Source: Flavobacteriales bacterium (GTDB lineage: Bacteria > Bacteroidota > Bacteroidia > Flavobacteriales > JADGDT01). Taken from it: a stretch of DNA of 20,473 nucleotides. Each line of letters begins with the position of its first letter. Position 1 is the stretch's first letter. Of this stretch, positions 1 through 8,880 are shown one piece after another. Under the pieces are notes generated by a model, which saw nothing but the letters and a program-made list of their open reading frames with translations, did not search any database and was not told the origin of the DNA. A program made the translations under genes and the position numbers. The DNA lies in contig JAGLEB010000127.1 of assembly GCA_023145275.1 (NCBI GenBank), positions 1-20,473 of the forward strand, given 5' to 3'.

Positions 1-1100
1 AAAGAAAGTACACTTAAGCCAACACCAGCGTAGAATGGTAATTGCCAGTTAGTCATCCACATCATTCCACCTACAAAAGGAATAACTACCGCTGCTATAT
101 GGTTTATCGCAAAACCAACTGCATTCGAAGGAGCAATATCTTTTGGATCTGCAATTTTTTGCAAGTATGTTTTTAGTCCGAAACTAAAATTGAAGAAAAT
201 ATGGTCTAGAATATAGAGTAGTGCTACTCCCCATTTCAGATCCCATTGTGTGTAAGCATAGAAAATAAATATCAATGCGATATATTCAAAACTCAAGACT
301 TTACGCTCGCCAAAGGCATTTATTGATTTTGCAATTAGCGGATTTGCGAAGTAACCAATAATGTTGTTTGCAATAAATAAACCTGCAATTTCTGCTACAG
401 AAAAATTGTATTTATCTACCAATAAAAACACTGCGAAAACTACAAATATCTGCCTACGAGAACCACTCAAAAAATTAAGAACGTAGTAAAGCCAGTATTT
501 TTTTCTAAGGAAAAATTTCTTGTGTTGTTCGTGAGTTTCATCAACCTTAGGCTGATTTATAAGAAGATAAATACTTCCTGCTACGGTAACTATTCCTATT
601 AATAAAAAATTATATTCAATAGGTAAAACATAAGACATACCAACAATTACACCTCCAACAGCAATATTACTCAAAGACATAACTGCACGTAACTTACCAA
701 AAACAATTGATGAATCTACTTTGTTGAAATTCTGAAGAATTAAAGAAGAACTTGTTGTTTCGAAATAATGAAATCCTACCGACATTACAAATGTTGTAAG
801 TAATAAACCTTCGAAAGAGGGTAGGAGGCCTGTAAACAAAACCCCTATTCCCATTGTTAGCAAACTCAATGCTGACAGTTTTTGTTCTTTAATAAATATC
901 AAGATGTAAATTACTAAGAAAGACAAAAAACCAGGAATCTCTCTTATAGACTGTATTGCTCCAACTTCTAGTCCTGATATGCCAACTACATCAACTCCGA
1001 AATTGTTAAATAAAGTTCTCCATCCTTGAAAACCTATTGCAACGAATATCCAAGAAATTATTAGATATCGATATACTTCTTTTTGCTTGTAGTCTGACAT
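1..1100 (-). CDS. MFS transporter, C-terminus cut by window edge
   Basis: Reading the minus strand from the ATG at 1100 gives an open frame of 366 codons that runs off the left edge without a stop, so the C-terminus is missing. The protein begins MSDYKQKEVYRYLIISWIFVA and is a chain of hydrophobic segments separated by short basic loops (for example RKKY and FGERK), with about 10-11 membrane segments visible. This is the pattern of a Major Facilitator Superfamily permease of the inner membrane; a central hydrophilic loop near residues 185-200 fits the usual 6+6 helix plan. The substrate cannot be read from sequence. It lies 35 bases downstream of the EamA gene on the same strand. A promoter (1125-1157) overlaps the end of that gene, so it may be transcribed alone as well as by read-through. 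Confidence 0.85.
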   Translation of the reverse strand, partial: MSDYKQKEVYRYLIISWIFVAIGFQGWRTLFNNFGVDVVGISGLEVGAIQSIREIPGFLSFLVIYILIFIKEQKLSALSLLTMGIGVLFTGLLPSFEGLLLTTFVMSVGFHYFETTSSSLILQNFNKVDSSIVFGKLRAVMSLSNIAVGGVIVGMSYVLPIEYNFLLIGIVTVAGSIYLLINQPKVDETHEQHKKFFLRKKYWLYYVLNFLSGSRRQIFVVFAVFLLVDKYNFSVAEIAGLFIANNIIGYFANPLIAKSINAFGERKVLSFEYIALIFIFYAYTQWDLKWGVALLYILDHIFFNFSFGLKTYLQKIADPKDIAPSNAVGFAINHIAAVVIPFVGGMMWMTNWQLPFYAGVGLSVLS

Positions 1101-1124
1101 TTAATACTTATTTGTATGAGTCGG

Positions 1125-1157
1125 CAAATGTAGTTTTACTTTTTAGTATTCACCAAA
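1125..1157 (-). promoter_or_regulatory. Bacteroidota-type promoter for the MFS gene
   Basis: On the minus strand a TTTG (1157-1154) is followed after 21 bases by TACATTTG (1132-1125). This matches the Bacteroidota primary sigma factor consensus TTTG-N19-21-TANNTTTG in both boxes and in spacing. The -7 box ends 25 bases before the MFS start codon. The -33 box lies inside the last codons of the EamA gene. Confidence 0.6.
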
Positions 1158-2047
1158 TACACTCCTAAAAAAATAGTTGCTGCTGCTAGTATTTCGTGTA
1201 ACATTAAAGTTTCCTTACCAAGGTAAATAGATGCACCTGTAGCAATAAGTGGTTGCAGATATATGTAGTAACTAACAGTTGATGCTTTTATGGTTTTAAG
1301 TGCATAGATATTTAATAGGTAAGCAAAGAATGAAGTAAATACAATTACATAACCTACTCTAAGTAACATATCTATAGGCATGGTACTCCACGAAATTTTC
1401 ATAAACTCTGTATAACCAAAAGGTACAACAATGAAGAACCCAAATAAAAACACCCATTTAGAAACAGTAATTGGATGGTATTTTTGCATAAGGGGTTTTA
1501 CAACTACCAGATACATTGCATAGGAAGCTGCATTTATCAATATCATTAAGTTTCCCAACTTAACATTTTCGCCTGTTAAACTAACTTCTTTGCCATAAGC
1601 AATAAGAAATATTGCTCCTAGTGCACCAATAATTATTCCAAGTAACTTACGTTTTGTAATTTTTTCTTTTAGAATAATTGCCGCAATTATTAAAACAATT
1701 ATGGGATTAGAAACCATAATTATTGATGCGTTTATTGGTGTGGTGAAACTAAGTCCTTTGAAGAATAGCATCATGTTTAAACCAACACCAAATAAAGCAC
1801 TAAGTATTAGTCTAGGAAAATCTTCTTTTGCTACTTTGTCTTTTACAAACAAGCCTAATGTCCAAAACAGAATACTTGCTCCAATTACTCTAACAACAAT
1901 AAACCCAAATGCTCCTACGTAATTTGGCATTACATCTTTTGCAATCAAATAGTTTAATCCGTAGAAAATTGCAACTAGAGTTAATGCTATGTGTGATTTT
2001 AGTTTTGTGCTCAAATTTTTTTTCTGCAAATATATATTGTAAATCAC
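1136..2047 (-). CDS. EamA/DMT-family transporter (10 TM)
   Basis: This encodes an inner-membrane carrier of the drug/metabolite transporter superfamily, in the branch of EamA-type exporters (RhaT/YdcZ-like). About ten hydrophobic helices form two EamA repeats. The first repeat opens with HIALTLVAIFYGLNYLIAK and includes the typical helix with PINASIIMVSNPIIV; the second ends with the conserved Leu/Ile-rich helix ILAAATIFLGVYLVNTKK. About 300 residues is the normal family length. The substrate is unknown (amino acids or metabolites are common for relatives). The longest frame starts at a GTG (2047). A TTG at 2014 is an attractive alternative because a TATATTTG box lies at 2034-2027, inside the longer version, and the shorter protein starts where homologues usually do. 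There is no in-frame ATG near the start. It is divergent from the DUF5723 gene. Confidence 0.88.
   Translation of the reverse strand: MIYNIYLQKKNLSTKLKSHIALTLVAIFYGLNYLIAKDVMPNYVGAFGFIVVRVIGASILFWTLGLFVKDKVAKEDFPRLILSALFGVGLNMMLFFKGLSFTTPINASIIMVSNPIIVLIIAAIILKEKITKRKLLGIIIGALGAIFLIAYGKEVSLTGENVKLGNLMILINAASYAMYLVVVKPLMQKYHPITVSKWVFLFGFFIVVPFGYTEFMKISWSTMPIDMLLRVGYVIVFTSFFAYLLNIYALKTIKASTVSYYIYLQPLIATGASIYLGKETLMLHEILAAATIFLGVYLVNTKK
2027..2034 (-). promoter_or_regulatory. Possible -7 box for the EamA gene
   Basis: The minus strand reads TATATTTG here, a full match to TANNTTTG. No convincing -33 TTTG was found upstream. If used, transcription would start inside the annotated GTG-start frame and favour the TTG start at 2014, leaving a very short leader. 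The region is AT-rich, so chance is a real alternative. Confidence 0.3.
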
Positions 2048-2129
2048 ATTTTCATATAGTTTTTAACTTTTTATAATCACCGATGACAATATATTCTCAC
2101 TACCTTAGTGGTCTAAAAATCATATAGTT

Positions 2130-3554
2130 ATGAAAAATATTTCACTATTATTGACTCTAGTTATATCTCATACTCTCTATTCACAATCATATTTAGGATA
2201 TTCAGAATCTAATTATTCTGGACTTATTGGTAATAGGTTAAATCCCTCTAGCGTTGCAGACAATAGAGTTAAGTTCGACTTAACCGTTATTGGAGCCAAT
2301 TTTAATATTGCAAATAATTATTATTATTTTGATATAGGTTCTATTTCAGCAACTCCACCTTTTATATCTGATGATAGTGAGCTTTCTAATGTAGATTTAG
2401 AGAATGATGAAGCTATAAAAATGAATTTGCAAACAAACATAGATATTGGACTAATGTTTTCTATCAATGAGAATATTGGTATAGGAATCTACATTAGACC
2501 TAGAATTTTGATGTCGGGAGATGGTTTAACTAGTGATTTTATTGAAGAAATACAAAGGTTGTCTACTACAAGTAACTACTCAAATTCTAGTATATCTAAT
2601 CAAGATATGAACATTACTGCTATGGTTTGGAATGAATATACTCTTAACTATGGACAAGTTATAATCAATAATAAGCAACATTTTTTAAAGGTTGGAATTG
2701 ACCTAAAGTTACTTCATGGATTAGGTACATATTATACGAAAGTAGATGATTTATCGTACAATTATAATAGTGATTCTGATGTTGAATTTTCAAATGCTAG
2801 TGGTGAAATAGAAGTTGCTTATTCAGATGGTTTTAATACTGATGATATTTTTTCAAAAGATGGTAGTCAGCCTTTCGGTTTTGGTTTTTCTTTTGGAGCA
2901 GTGTATGAATGGCGCCCACATTGGCAAGATTATCAATATGCCACGGAGGATAGTAATAATAATTGGAGGAGAGACAAAAGTAAGTATAAGTTAAAAGTAG
3001 GTTTTGCAGTTACAGATATTGGATCCCTTGATTACGATTTAGGCAAATACTCTACTAAGTTTAAGATAATTAACCCTTCATTTGGTTCTAATGATATACC
3101 TTCAGAAGGATTAGAAGAATTACATGATTTTGTGAATGACCCCAATAATGGAATTTTCAAAGCAGAACACCTTCCTTCAACTAGGAAAGTTTCTTTGCCA
3201 ACAAAAATTAATTTATCAGCTGATTATAATATTATCAGAGGGTTTTATGTCTCGGCATTAAGTAGTATTTCTGTAATTTCATCAACTAACTATTTATCTT
3301 TATCAGATTATACTTATTATGCACTTATTCCAAGGTACGAGAGTAAGTTTTTTGACATATCAATTCCTTTAAACTATAGCGATATTACAGGTTTTAATTA
3401 TGGGCTGAGTTTACGTACTGGAGGCTTTTTTATTGGTACATCTGATTTATCTTCAATTATCCAAGGAGAAAAAATTCAAGGAGCAAATGTGTATTTTGGT
3501 ATTCGTGTTGCTTTTAAGCATAAATCTCCAAAAGATATGATTACTGAAGAATAG
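2130..3554 (+). CDS. DUF5723 outer-membrane protein
   Basis: This is a 474-residue exported protein. It starts with a signal peptide (MKN, then a hydrophobic core to about residue 16, likely cut after SQ near residues 19-20). The mature N-terminus, YLGYSESNYSGLIGNRLNPSSV, is the hallmark of the DUF5723 family of Bacteroidota beta-barrel-like proteins. The rest alternates aromatic and polar residues with many Tyr/Phe/Gly strands, as expected for an outer-membrane barrel, and ends in a strand-like segment (YFGIRVAFKHK) before a short polar tail. The family has no assigned function; some relatives sit near gliding or secretion genes, but nothing here supports that. It is a single gene, divergent from the EamA gene and convergent with gltX, ended by the hairpin at 3570-3609. 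A small inverted repeat, CACTA-CCT-TAGTG (2098-2110), lies 19 bases upstream and could be an operator. Confidence 0.85.
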   Translation: MKNISLLLTLVISHTLYSQSYLGYSESNYSGLIGNRLNPSSVADNRVKFDLTVIGANFNIANNYYYFDIGSISATPPFISDDSELSNVDLENDEAIKMNLQTNIDIGLMFSINENIGIGIYIRPRILMSGDGLTSDFIEEIQRLSTTSNYSNSSISNQDMNITAMVWNEYTLNYGQVIINNKQHFLKVGIDLKLLHGLGTYYTKVDDLSYNYNSDSDVEFSNASGEIEVAYSDGFNTDDIFSKDGSQPFGFGFSFGAVYEWRPHWQDYQYATEDSNNNWRRDKSKYKLKVGFAVTDIGSLDYDLGKYSTKFKIINPSFGSNDIPSEGLEELHDFVNDPNNGIFKAEHLPSTRKVSLPTKINLSADYNIIRGFYVSALSSISVISSTNYLSLSDYTYYALIPRYESKFFDISIPLNYSDITGFNYGLSLRTGGFFIGTSDLSSIIQGEKIQGANVYFGIRVAFKHKSPKDMITEE

Positions 3555-3569
3555 TTAGATATAAGAAAA

Positions 3570-3609
3570 AAAAATAGGGATTCCGACAATTAGCGAAATC
3601 CCTATTTTT
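3570..3609. terminator. Bidirectional intrinsic terminator
   Basis: A perfect 13-bp stem (3570-3582 with 3597-3609), sequence AAAAATAGGGATT, encloses a 14-base loop. The A-run on the left arm and the T-run on the right arm make it a rho-independent terminator in both directions. It sits between the convergent DUF5723 and gltX genes. Confidence 0.88.
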
Positions 3610-3649
3610 ATATAAAACTATCTGTCAGCTGTGATCCGTAAGCTAAACT

Positions 3650-5164
3650 CTATCTCACAATTTCATCTACACCTCTCTGCAACCTCATAAGTGTTTCTTC
3701 CTTACCAACCATATCAATTATCTGAAATAAATCTGGGCCTTTACCAGCACCAACCATACATAGTCTTAGCGAGTTCATTATTTGTCCCATATTCAATTCT
3801 TTTTCTTGTATCAATGCTGTTACAGCATCGTGAGCTGAATCTCTGTTAAAAGACTCTAAACCTTCTAATACAGCTTTTATATCGGCTATGTGTTGGTTCA
3901 TTTCTCCTTTCCAACGTTTCTTAATTACTTTTGCGTCGTACTCTGTTGGTGCTTCGAAAAAGAAAGATGATTGTTCCCATAAATCTTTTACGAAAGTAGC
4001 GCGTTCTTTAACTAAACCTATAACGTCTTTTACGTATTGTCCTTCTTCTACAATTCCTTTTTCTTGTAATTCTACCTGGAAAAGTTCAGCTATTTCTTCA
4101 TCTGATTTCAACTTCATCCATTGCATGTTAAACCACTTTGCTTTATCGTGATCAAATCTAGCACCAGACTTGCTAACTTTCTCCAAAGAGAAATCGTTAA
4201 CTAATTCTTCTAGAGTATAAAGCTCTTTTTCTGTACCAGGATTCCATCCCAAGAAAGCAAGCATATTTATGAAAGCCTCAGGGAAATAACCTTCTTCTCT
4301 GTAACCCATAGATGTAGATTCTCCAGTTTTCCACTCAAGTGGGAAAACAGGGAATCCCATTTTATCGCCATCGCGTTTGCTAAGTTTTCCTTTACCTGTT
4401 GGTTTAAGTAGGAGTGGGAGGTGTGCAAATTCTGGAATATCCCATCCAAAAGCTCTGTACAACATTACGTGTAATGCCATAGATGGCAACCATTCTTCAC
4501 CACGAATTACATGGCTGATTTCCATTAAATGGTCGTCAACAATATTTGCAAGGTGGTAAGTTGGCATACCGTCCGACTTAAACAAAATCTTATCGTCCAA
4601 AGCAGAAGTGTTAACTTTCATATTGCCACGGATAAGGTCAGTAAGTTCCAACAATTCATCCACTGGCATTTTAAAACGCACAACATATGGTGTTCCGCCT
4701 TCTATTTTATTCATCACTTCTTCTTGTGTAAGAGCAAGTGAGTTATTTAATTTACCTCTAACTTCGGCATTGTAAGTGAAAACCTTTTTCTCGGCCTCGT
4801 ACTCATTACGTAATGCATCCAATTCTTCTGGAGTATCGAAAGCGTAGTAAGCATTATCTGTTTTAATTAAATATTCCGAGTAGTTAGCATATAACTCTTT
4901 ACGTTCAGACTGTTTGTAAGGACCGAAATTACCACCTACACCTTGACCTTCATTTGGCGAAATACCACACCATTTTAGTGCTTCGATGATATATTCCTCT
5001 GCACCTTCAACAAAACGGTTCTGATCTGTATCTTCTATTCTTAAAAGGAAATCACCACTGTGTTTTTTTGCAAACAAATAGTTGTACAATGCTGTACGTA
5101 CACCACCCATGTGAAGTGGGCCTGTTGGGCTTGGAGCAAATCGAACTCTTACTTTCTTATCCAT
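3650..5164 (-). CDS. gltX: Glutamyl-tRNA synthetase
   Basis: This enzyme charges tRNA-Glu with glutamate in the cytoplasm using ATP. It is a class I synthetase: the HIGH-type signature appears as PSPTGPLHMGG (residues 12-22) and the KMSKS-type loop as KLSKRDGD (near residue 260). The Rossmann catalytic half is followed by the helical anticodon-binding half ending LQRGVDEIVR. At 504 residues it has full length. The protein has only two cysteines (LKWCGIS and LRLCMVG), so it lacks the zinc-binding cysteine cluster known from the E. coli enzyme. The ATG at 5164 is followed at once by the conserved VRVRFAPSPTGP, so the start is secure. It is transcribed alone, divergent from the DUF4175 gene, with a leader of about 100 bases if the -7 box at 5270-5277 is used. 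Confidence 0.97.
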   Translation of the reverse strand: MDKKVRVRFAPSPTGPLHMGGVRTALYNYLFAKKHSGDFLLRIEDTDQNRFVEGAEEYIIEALKWCGISPNEGQGVGGNFGPYKQSERKELYANYSEYLIKTDNAYYAFDTPEELDALRNEYEAEKKVFTYNAEVRGKLNNSLALTQEEVMNKIEGGTPYVVRFKMPVDELLELTDLIRGNMKVNTSALDDKILFKSDGMPTYHLANIVDDHLMEISHVIRGEEWLPSMALHVMLYRAFGWDIPEFAHLPLLLKPTGKGKLSKRDGDKMGFPVFPLEWKTGESTSMGYREEGYFPEAFINMLAFLGWNPGTEKELYTLEELVNDFSLEKVSKSGARFDHDKAKWFNMQWMKLKSDEEIAELFQVELQEKGIVEEGQYVKDVIGLVKERATFVKDLWEQSSFFFEAPTEYDAKVIKKRWKGEMNQHIADIKAVLEGLESFNRDSAHDAVTALIQEKELNMGQIMNSLRLCMVGAGKGPDLFQIIDMVGKEETLMRLQRGVDEIVR

Positions 5165-5269
5165 TATATTGTTTTAAACTTATTGTAAAAATTATCTCAT
5201 GCTGTGTAAATCTTTACGACCTTTGATCTTTAGGATTTATTAGAATGAGCATTTTTAGTAAATCGTGTG

Positions 5270-5277
5270 CAAAGGTA
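5270..5277 (-). promoter_or_regulatory. -7 promoter box upstream of gltX
   Basis: The minus strand reads TACCTTTG, a full match to TANNTTTG. A TTG at 5296-5294 lies 16 bases further upstream, a little closer than the consensus spacing. This would give gltX an untranslated leader of roughly 100 bases. Confidence 0.45.
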
Positions 5278-5348
5278 ATAAAAAAGCGGTTGGCAATGGG
5301 CTTTAAGCATTTAGTTTGTAGTTCAGATTAATTCTGGGTAACTTGAGA

Positions 5349-8300
5349 ATGAGAATAATTCAAAACAAGATAAATAGTTTTATCTCTAAGCTTTATTTCT
5401 ACAAAGCTTTGGAAGGACTTACTGTTTTTGTACTTTTTTTTACTGCCTATTTTCTTATTTATCTTCTGGCTGAATCCGTTTTCTACCTCGATAGCTTTAC
5501 ACGAACCTTTCTATTTTATTTCAGTGCTGTTGTTAGTTTACTGTGGATTGCTTACAAGGTTTTGTATCCTGGTTTCCAAAGTCTCATTCCCTCTTTGCAG
5601 ATTTCAAAAGATGAGGCTTCTAAAATTATTGGCGATTCTAATCCTGAAATTGATGATAGACTTTTAAATTTACTGCAGTTAGAAAAGCTAGGAGATGATG
5701 ATCTAGTGTTAGAAAGTATTAAGGTTCTTGAGAAAGATTTGTTCAGGTTTGACTTTCTGAAAGCTATCAACCTAAAAAATTTATTGCTATTTGTAAAACT
5801 TATTTCAATACCATTTATCTTTTTTGCTATCATTTCTTTGATAAATTTTGATGGTATTATTGCCAGTCCTACGAATAGAATATTAGCTTTTAAGAAAGAC
5901 TTCGAAAAACCATTAGGCTTCCGTGTAAACATTATAAGCGATAGTTTAAGGGTTGTTGAGGGCGAAAGTTTTACTCTAAAATTTGTCTCTGATGCTGATA
6001 AGTCGCTTCTTCTTTTTGTAGGTGCTGATGTGTTCGAGTTGAATGATTTTAATAATGTTTACAAGCATGTCTTTAAGAAAAACAATAAGTCATTTTCTTT
6101 CAGAATAGGGGAGGAGCTAGAAAAATCCTATAATTTCAGATTAGAAGTTATTAAACGACCAAAGATAAAATCTATAAGCCTGCATTCTATAGCTCCAAAA
6201 TACACCAAAATCGAAGATAAGACTTTTTCTAATTTGGCAAATATTGAGGTTCCTTATGGAAGTGTATTACAATGGAATATTGAAGTGTTTAGTGATGAAG
6301 AAATTAAACTTAAGCTTGATTCTACTTTGTTCGAATTTCAGAATAATGCTAATCTCAAGTTTTTTGATATGTCAGTTTATAGATCGACGGATTATTCTAT
6401 ATTAGTTTCAAATGAGCTTCTTAAGAATTATATAAAGCTCAATTACCATCTTGAAGTTGTAAAAGACGAAAGGCCTACTATTGAAGTTCGAAAGCTTCGG
6501 GACGATAAGTTCAAAGTTGGGGTTTATAATTTCTATTTGAGGGCTAAAGATGATTATGGAATAACTAGAGTAGGCTATAAGATTTTTGATGAAAAGAAGC
6601 TTATTGATTCAAAGTCCTTCCGGGTACGAGATTCAAAATATTCAGAGAAAACTCTTGAGCTAAATACTAACAAACTTAATCTAAGTACTGAGGCTTATGT
6701 AAAGTTTTATGTGATCGATAACGATGGTATAAACGGACATAAACTTACTTTTTCTGCGCCATATAGTATTTATATTTTTTCTGATGATGATATTTCAGTA
6801 CAGAATAGCCTATTGAAAGATTCCTTGACATCTGCCTATAGTGATAAATTGAATGATAAAATCTCTGCTGAAAAGTTTAAGAAAGACTACGATAAAATTG
6901 ATGCTAAAAATACCGATGAGAAGGAAAAGCTTGGTGAGCTACAAGATAAATTAGAGAAAAGTATCTCTGAGAAAATGGAGCTAAAAAAGAATTTGAATTC
7001 TATAAACGATAAAGAATTATTAGCAGAAATTGAGAAAGCAATCTCAGCTCAACAAGAATTACTAAAAGAGATTAGTGAGGCAATGAAGAATTTAGAAGGA
7101 GGTGAAAAACAATCTGAAAAACTAGAAGCTAAGAATCAATTTCAAGAGAATAAAACATTGAACTTTTTGCGTAAAATTGCAGCTAATGAAATGTTGAAAA
7201 AAATGTCTAGTACTGCTGATGATTTAAAAAAGCAGCTTGATAAATCAAAGGCTAATAATGACAAATTGGACAATGATAAACTGCAATCATCCTTGGATAA
7301 GCTAGAGGATCAACTCGAAAATTATTCAAAACTAAAAGGTGATAATTCCTTAAAAGAGGAAGTGAAAAAGGATATTGATAATATCTCAGAGGAGAGTAGC
7401 AAAGGTGAGGAATCTGATACTTCTTCTATGGAAGAATCAGCTGAGAATATTTCTAGCAAAATTAAATCTAAGATACCTATGTCTATGTCAGGAGGTGGTT
7501 CAGCCTCGCCAGATATTAAAGAGCTAGAGTATTTATTAAGTCAATATTTATCTCTTTCGTTTTCTGAAGAAAGTCTAATTGTTGATTATGATTTTACAGA
7601 TGTCAATGATCAATTTACTCAATACAATATTTTGAAAACACTTAGTGTAGTTAATACACGTTTGTATAACTTTGCCCTTTCAAATGAAATGGTCTCTAGG
7701 CAGAGTTTCGATTTAATTTATCCTTTGCAAACATATCTCGAGAAGATTAGTGAATCATACGAGAGTAATAGTCCTCAACGATTAAATCAACGTCAAAGAG
7801 AACTGTTGACAGATGTAAATGGGGTAGTCGATTTTTTGAGTGATTTGCTTGGAGCTTTACAGAATGCTGATGCAAGTGCTAGTGCAAAAGGTGATGGAAA
7901 TGACCGTAAGCAAGGTACGCCTCAAGATTTGGTAGATGAACAGCAGAAATTAAATTCTCAGTCAAAAAAGGGTGAGGGGCAAGAATTCTCTGACGATGAA
8001 ATATCTGATATTATTAAGAAGCAGGAGTCTATTCGTAATAAGTTTAATGAGATGAGTGGGGCAAACAAATCGGAGTTCAATAAAGAAGTAGATAACTTAA
8101 AAAAGGCCTTACTAAAACAGAAATCTAATAGCGAGATTGTGCGGAGTCAAGATAGAATTTCTAAACTTCTGAAAGATTATAGGGGAGAGGCTAAAGAAGA
8201 AGATAAGAAGAGGAAAAGCTCATCGCACAAAGGTGTGAATTACGATGTTATTAATGAGAAATTGATTGACGATAGTATTGGTAGTGAAAGTGAAAAATTA

Positions 8301-8360
8301 GATAGAGAGAAATTAGATTATAAAGAATTTTACAAGAATATAATACTTGAAAACAAATGA
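5349..8360 (+). CDS. DUF4175 large membrane-anchored coiled-coil protein
   Basis: This is a roughly 1003-residue envelope protein of the DUF4175 type seen in Bacteroidota; its function is unknown. Three hydrophobic helices lie near the N-terminus (about residues 20-43, 51-72 and 145-167). A beta-rich extracytoplasmic-looking region follows to about residue 480. After that comes a long, highly charged Lys/Glu-rich helical stretch (about 485-690) with coiled-coil heptads, then a more ordered segment and a second charged helical tail. I chose the ATG at 5349; a TTG two codons upstream (5343) is also in frame. The stop overlaps the ybeY start as ATGA, indicating translational coupling. I recall DUF4175-ybeY-mnmG as a recurring order in this phylum, which suggests co-expression rather than a shared reaction. 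There is no peptidase or ATPase motif that I can see. Confidence 0.87.
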   Translation: MRIIQNKINSFISKLYFYKALEGLTVFVLFFTAYFLIYLLAESVFYLDSFTRTFLFYFSAVVSLLWIAYKVLYPGFQSLIPSLQISKDEASKIIGDSNPEIDDRLLNLLQLEKLGDDDLVLESIKVLEKDLFRFDFLKAINLKNLLLFVKLISIPFIFFAIISLINFDGIIASPTNRILAFKKDFEKPLGFRVNIISDSLRVVEGESFTLKFVSDADKSLLLFVGADVFELNDFNNVYKHVFKKNNKSFSFRIGEELEKSYNFRLEVIKRPKIKSISLHSIAPKYTKIEDKTFSNLANIEVPYGSVLQWNIEVFSDEEIKLKLDSTLFEFQNNANLKFFDMSVYRSTDYSILVSNELLKNYIKLNYHLEVVKDERPTIEVRKLRDDKFKVGVYNFYLRAKDDYGITRVGYKIFDEKKLIDSKSFRVRDSKYSEKTLELNTNKLNLSTEAYVKFYVIDNDGINGHKLTFSAPYSIYIFSDDDISVQNSLLKDSLTSAYSDKLNDKISAEKFKKDYDKIDAKNTDEKEKLGELQDKLEKSISEKMELKKNLNSINDKELLAEIEKAISAQQELLKEISEAMKNLEGGEKQSEKLEAKNQFQENKTLNFLRKIAANEMLKKMSSTADDLKKQLDKSKANNDKLDNDKLQSSLDKLEDQLENYSKLKGDNSLKEEVKKDIDNISEESSKGEESDTSSMEESAENISSKIKSKIPMSMSGGGSASPDIKELEYLLSQYLSLSFSEESLIVDYDFTDVNDQFTQYNILKTLSVVNTRLYNFALSNEMVSRQSFDLIYPLQTYLEKISESYESNSPQRLNQRQRELLTDVNGVVDFLSDLLGALQNADASASAKGDGNDRKQGTPQDLVDEQQKLNSQSKKGEGQEFSDDEISDIIKKQESIRNKFNEMSGANKSEFNKEVDNLKKALLKQKSNSEIVRSQDRISKLLKDYRGEAKEEDKKRKSSSHKGVNYDVINEKLIDDSIGSESEKLDREKLDYKEFYKNIILENK

Positions 8361-8767
8361 TAGATTTTAGTTACGAATTGGATTTTAAACTTGAGAATGA
8401 AGAAAAATCTGCTGAATGGATTAGTAAATGTATCGTGGATTTTGGTAAAGAGGAGGGTGAGTTGCAATACATATTTTGCGATGATGCCTACTTGATTAAG
8501 CTCAATGTTGAGTTCTTACAGCACGACACATTAACTGATATTATTTCTTTCGACTATGTTATGGGTGATTTAATTTCTGGCGATATATTTATAAGCATTG
8601 AGCGAGTAAGAGAAAACGCTATGGATTTAGGGCTTAGTTTTAGTGAGGAGTTAGATAGAGTTTTAATACATGGAGTACTGCATTATATCGGCTTTAAAGA
8701 CAAGACAGAAGATGAAGCTAAGCTAATGCGTTCAAAAGAAGATTATTGCTTATCTTTGCGCGCTTAA
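8357..8767 (+). CDS. ybeY: rRNA maturation endoribonuclease YbeY
   Basis: YbeY is a single-strand-specific metal-dependent endoribonuclease that acts in 16S rRNA 3'-end maturation and ribosome quality control in the cytoplasm. The 136-residue length is normal. The central TDIISFDY corresponds to the family's TDVLSFP-type motif, and the metal site appears as HGVLHYIGFKD with His105 and His109. The third ligand position, His in the E. coli protein (HGxLHLxGYDH), is Asp115 here; I recall this variant (GYKD/GFKD) as usual in Bacteroidota, so it need not mean loss of activity. The start codon overlaps the DUF4175 stop (ATGA). mnmG follows after 113 bases that contain two parS sites. Confidence 0.95.
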   Translation: MIDFSYELDFKLENEEKSAEWISKCIVDFGKEEGELQYIFCDDAYLIKLNVEFLQHDTLTDIISFDYVMGDLISGDIFISIERVRENAMDLGLSFSEELDRVLIHGVLHYIGFKDKTEDEAKLMRSKEDYCLSLRA

Positions 8768-8798
8768 AAAACTATAAATTAGTCTTTTAAGTAATGCT

Positions 8799-8814
8799 TG
8801 TTTCACGTGGAACT
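8799..8814. promoter_or_regulatory. parS-like ParB-binding site 1
   Basis: The sequence TGTTTCACGTGGAACT matches TGTTTCACGTGGAACA in 15 of 16 positions; that 16-mer is the exact reverse complement of the Bacillus subtilis parS form TGTTCCACGTGAAACA. The CACGTG core and both GTT/AAC half-sites are intact. It lies in the ybeY-mnmG gap. Confidence 0.85.
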
Positions 8815-8851
8815 ATGTTTTTCGTGAACAGCCTAAAAAGTGTTTTTTTAA

Positions 8852-8867
8852 CGTTTCACGTGGAACA
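8852..8867. promoter_or_regulatory. parS-like ParB-binding site 2
   Basis: The sequence CGTTTCACGTGGAACA matches the same parS form in 15 of 16 positions, differing only at the first base. It is 53 bases from site 1 in the same orientation and 13 bases before the chosen mnmG start, so ParB loading here could affect mnmG transcription. Confidence 0.85.
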
Positions 8868-8880
8868 AGAGATTTTTGAT

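Noticed and set aside
5552..5932. 126-residue minus-strand frame inside the DUF4175 gene
   Set aside because: It lies opposite the membrane helices and conserved start of the DUF4175 gene and has no start context or domain.
8816..8830. A further parS-like sequence between sites 1 and 2 (TGTTTTTCGTGAACA)
   Set aside because: It lacks the CACGTG core and is one base short; too degenerate to call.
8794..8880. Longer mnmG frame starting at the ATG at 8794
   Set aside because: The extra 29 residues are encoded by the two parS sites and have no family match; the FAD motif sits at the normal distance from the ATG at 8881.
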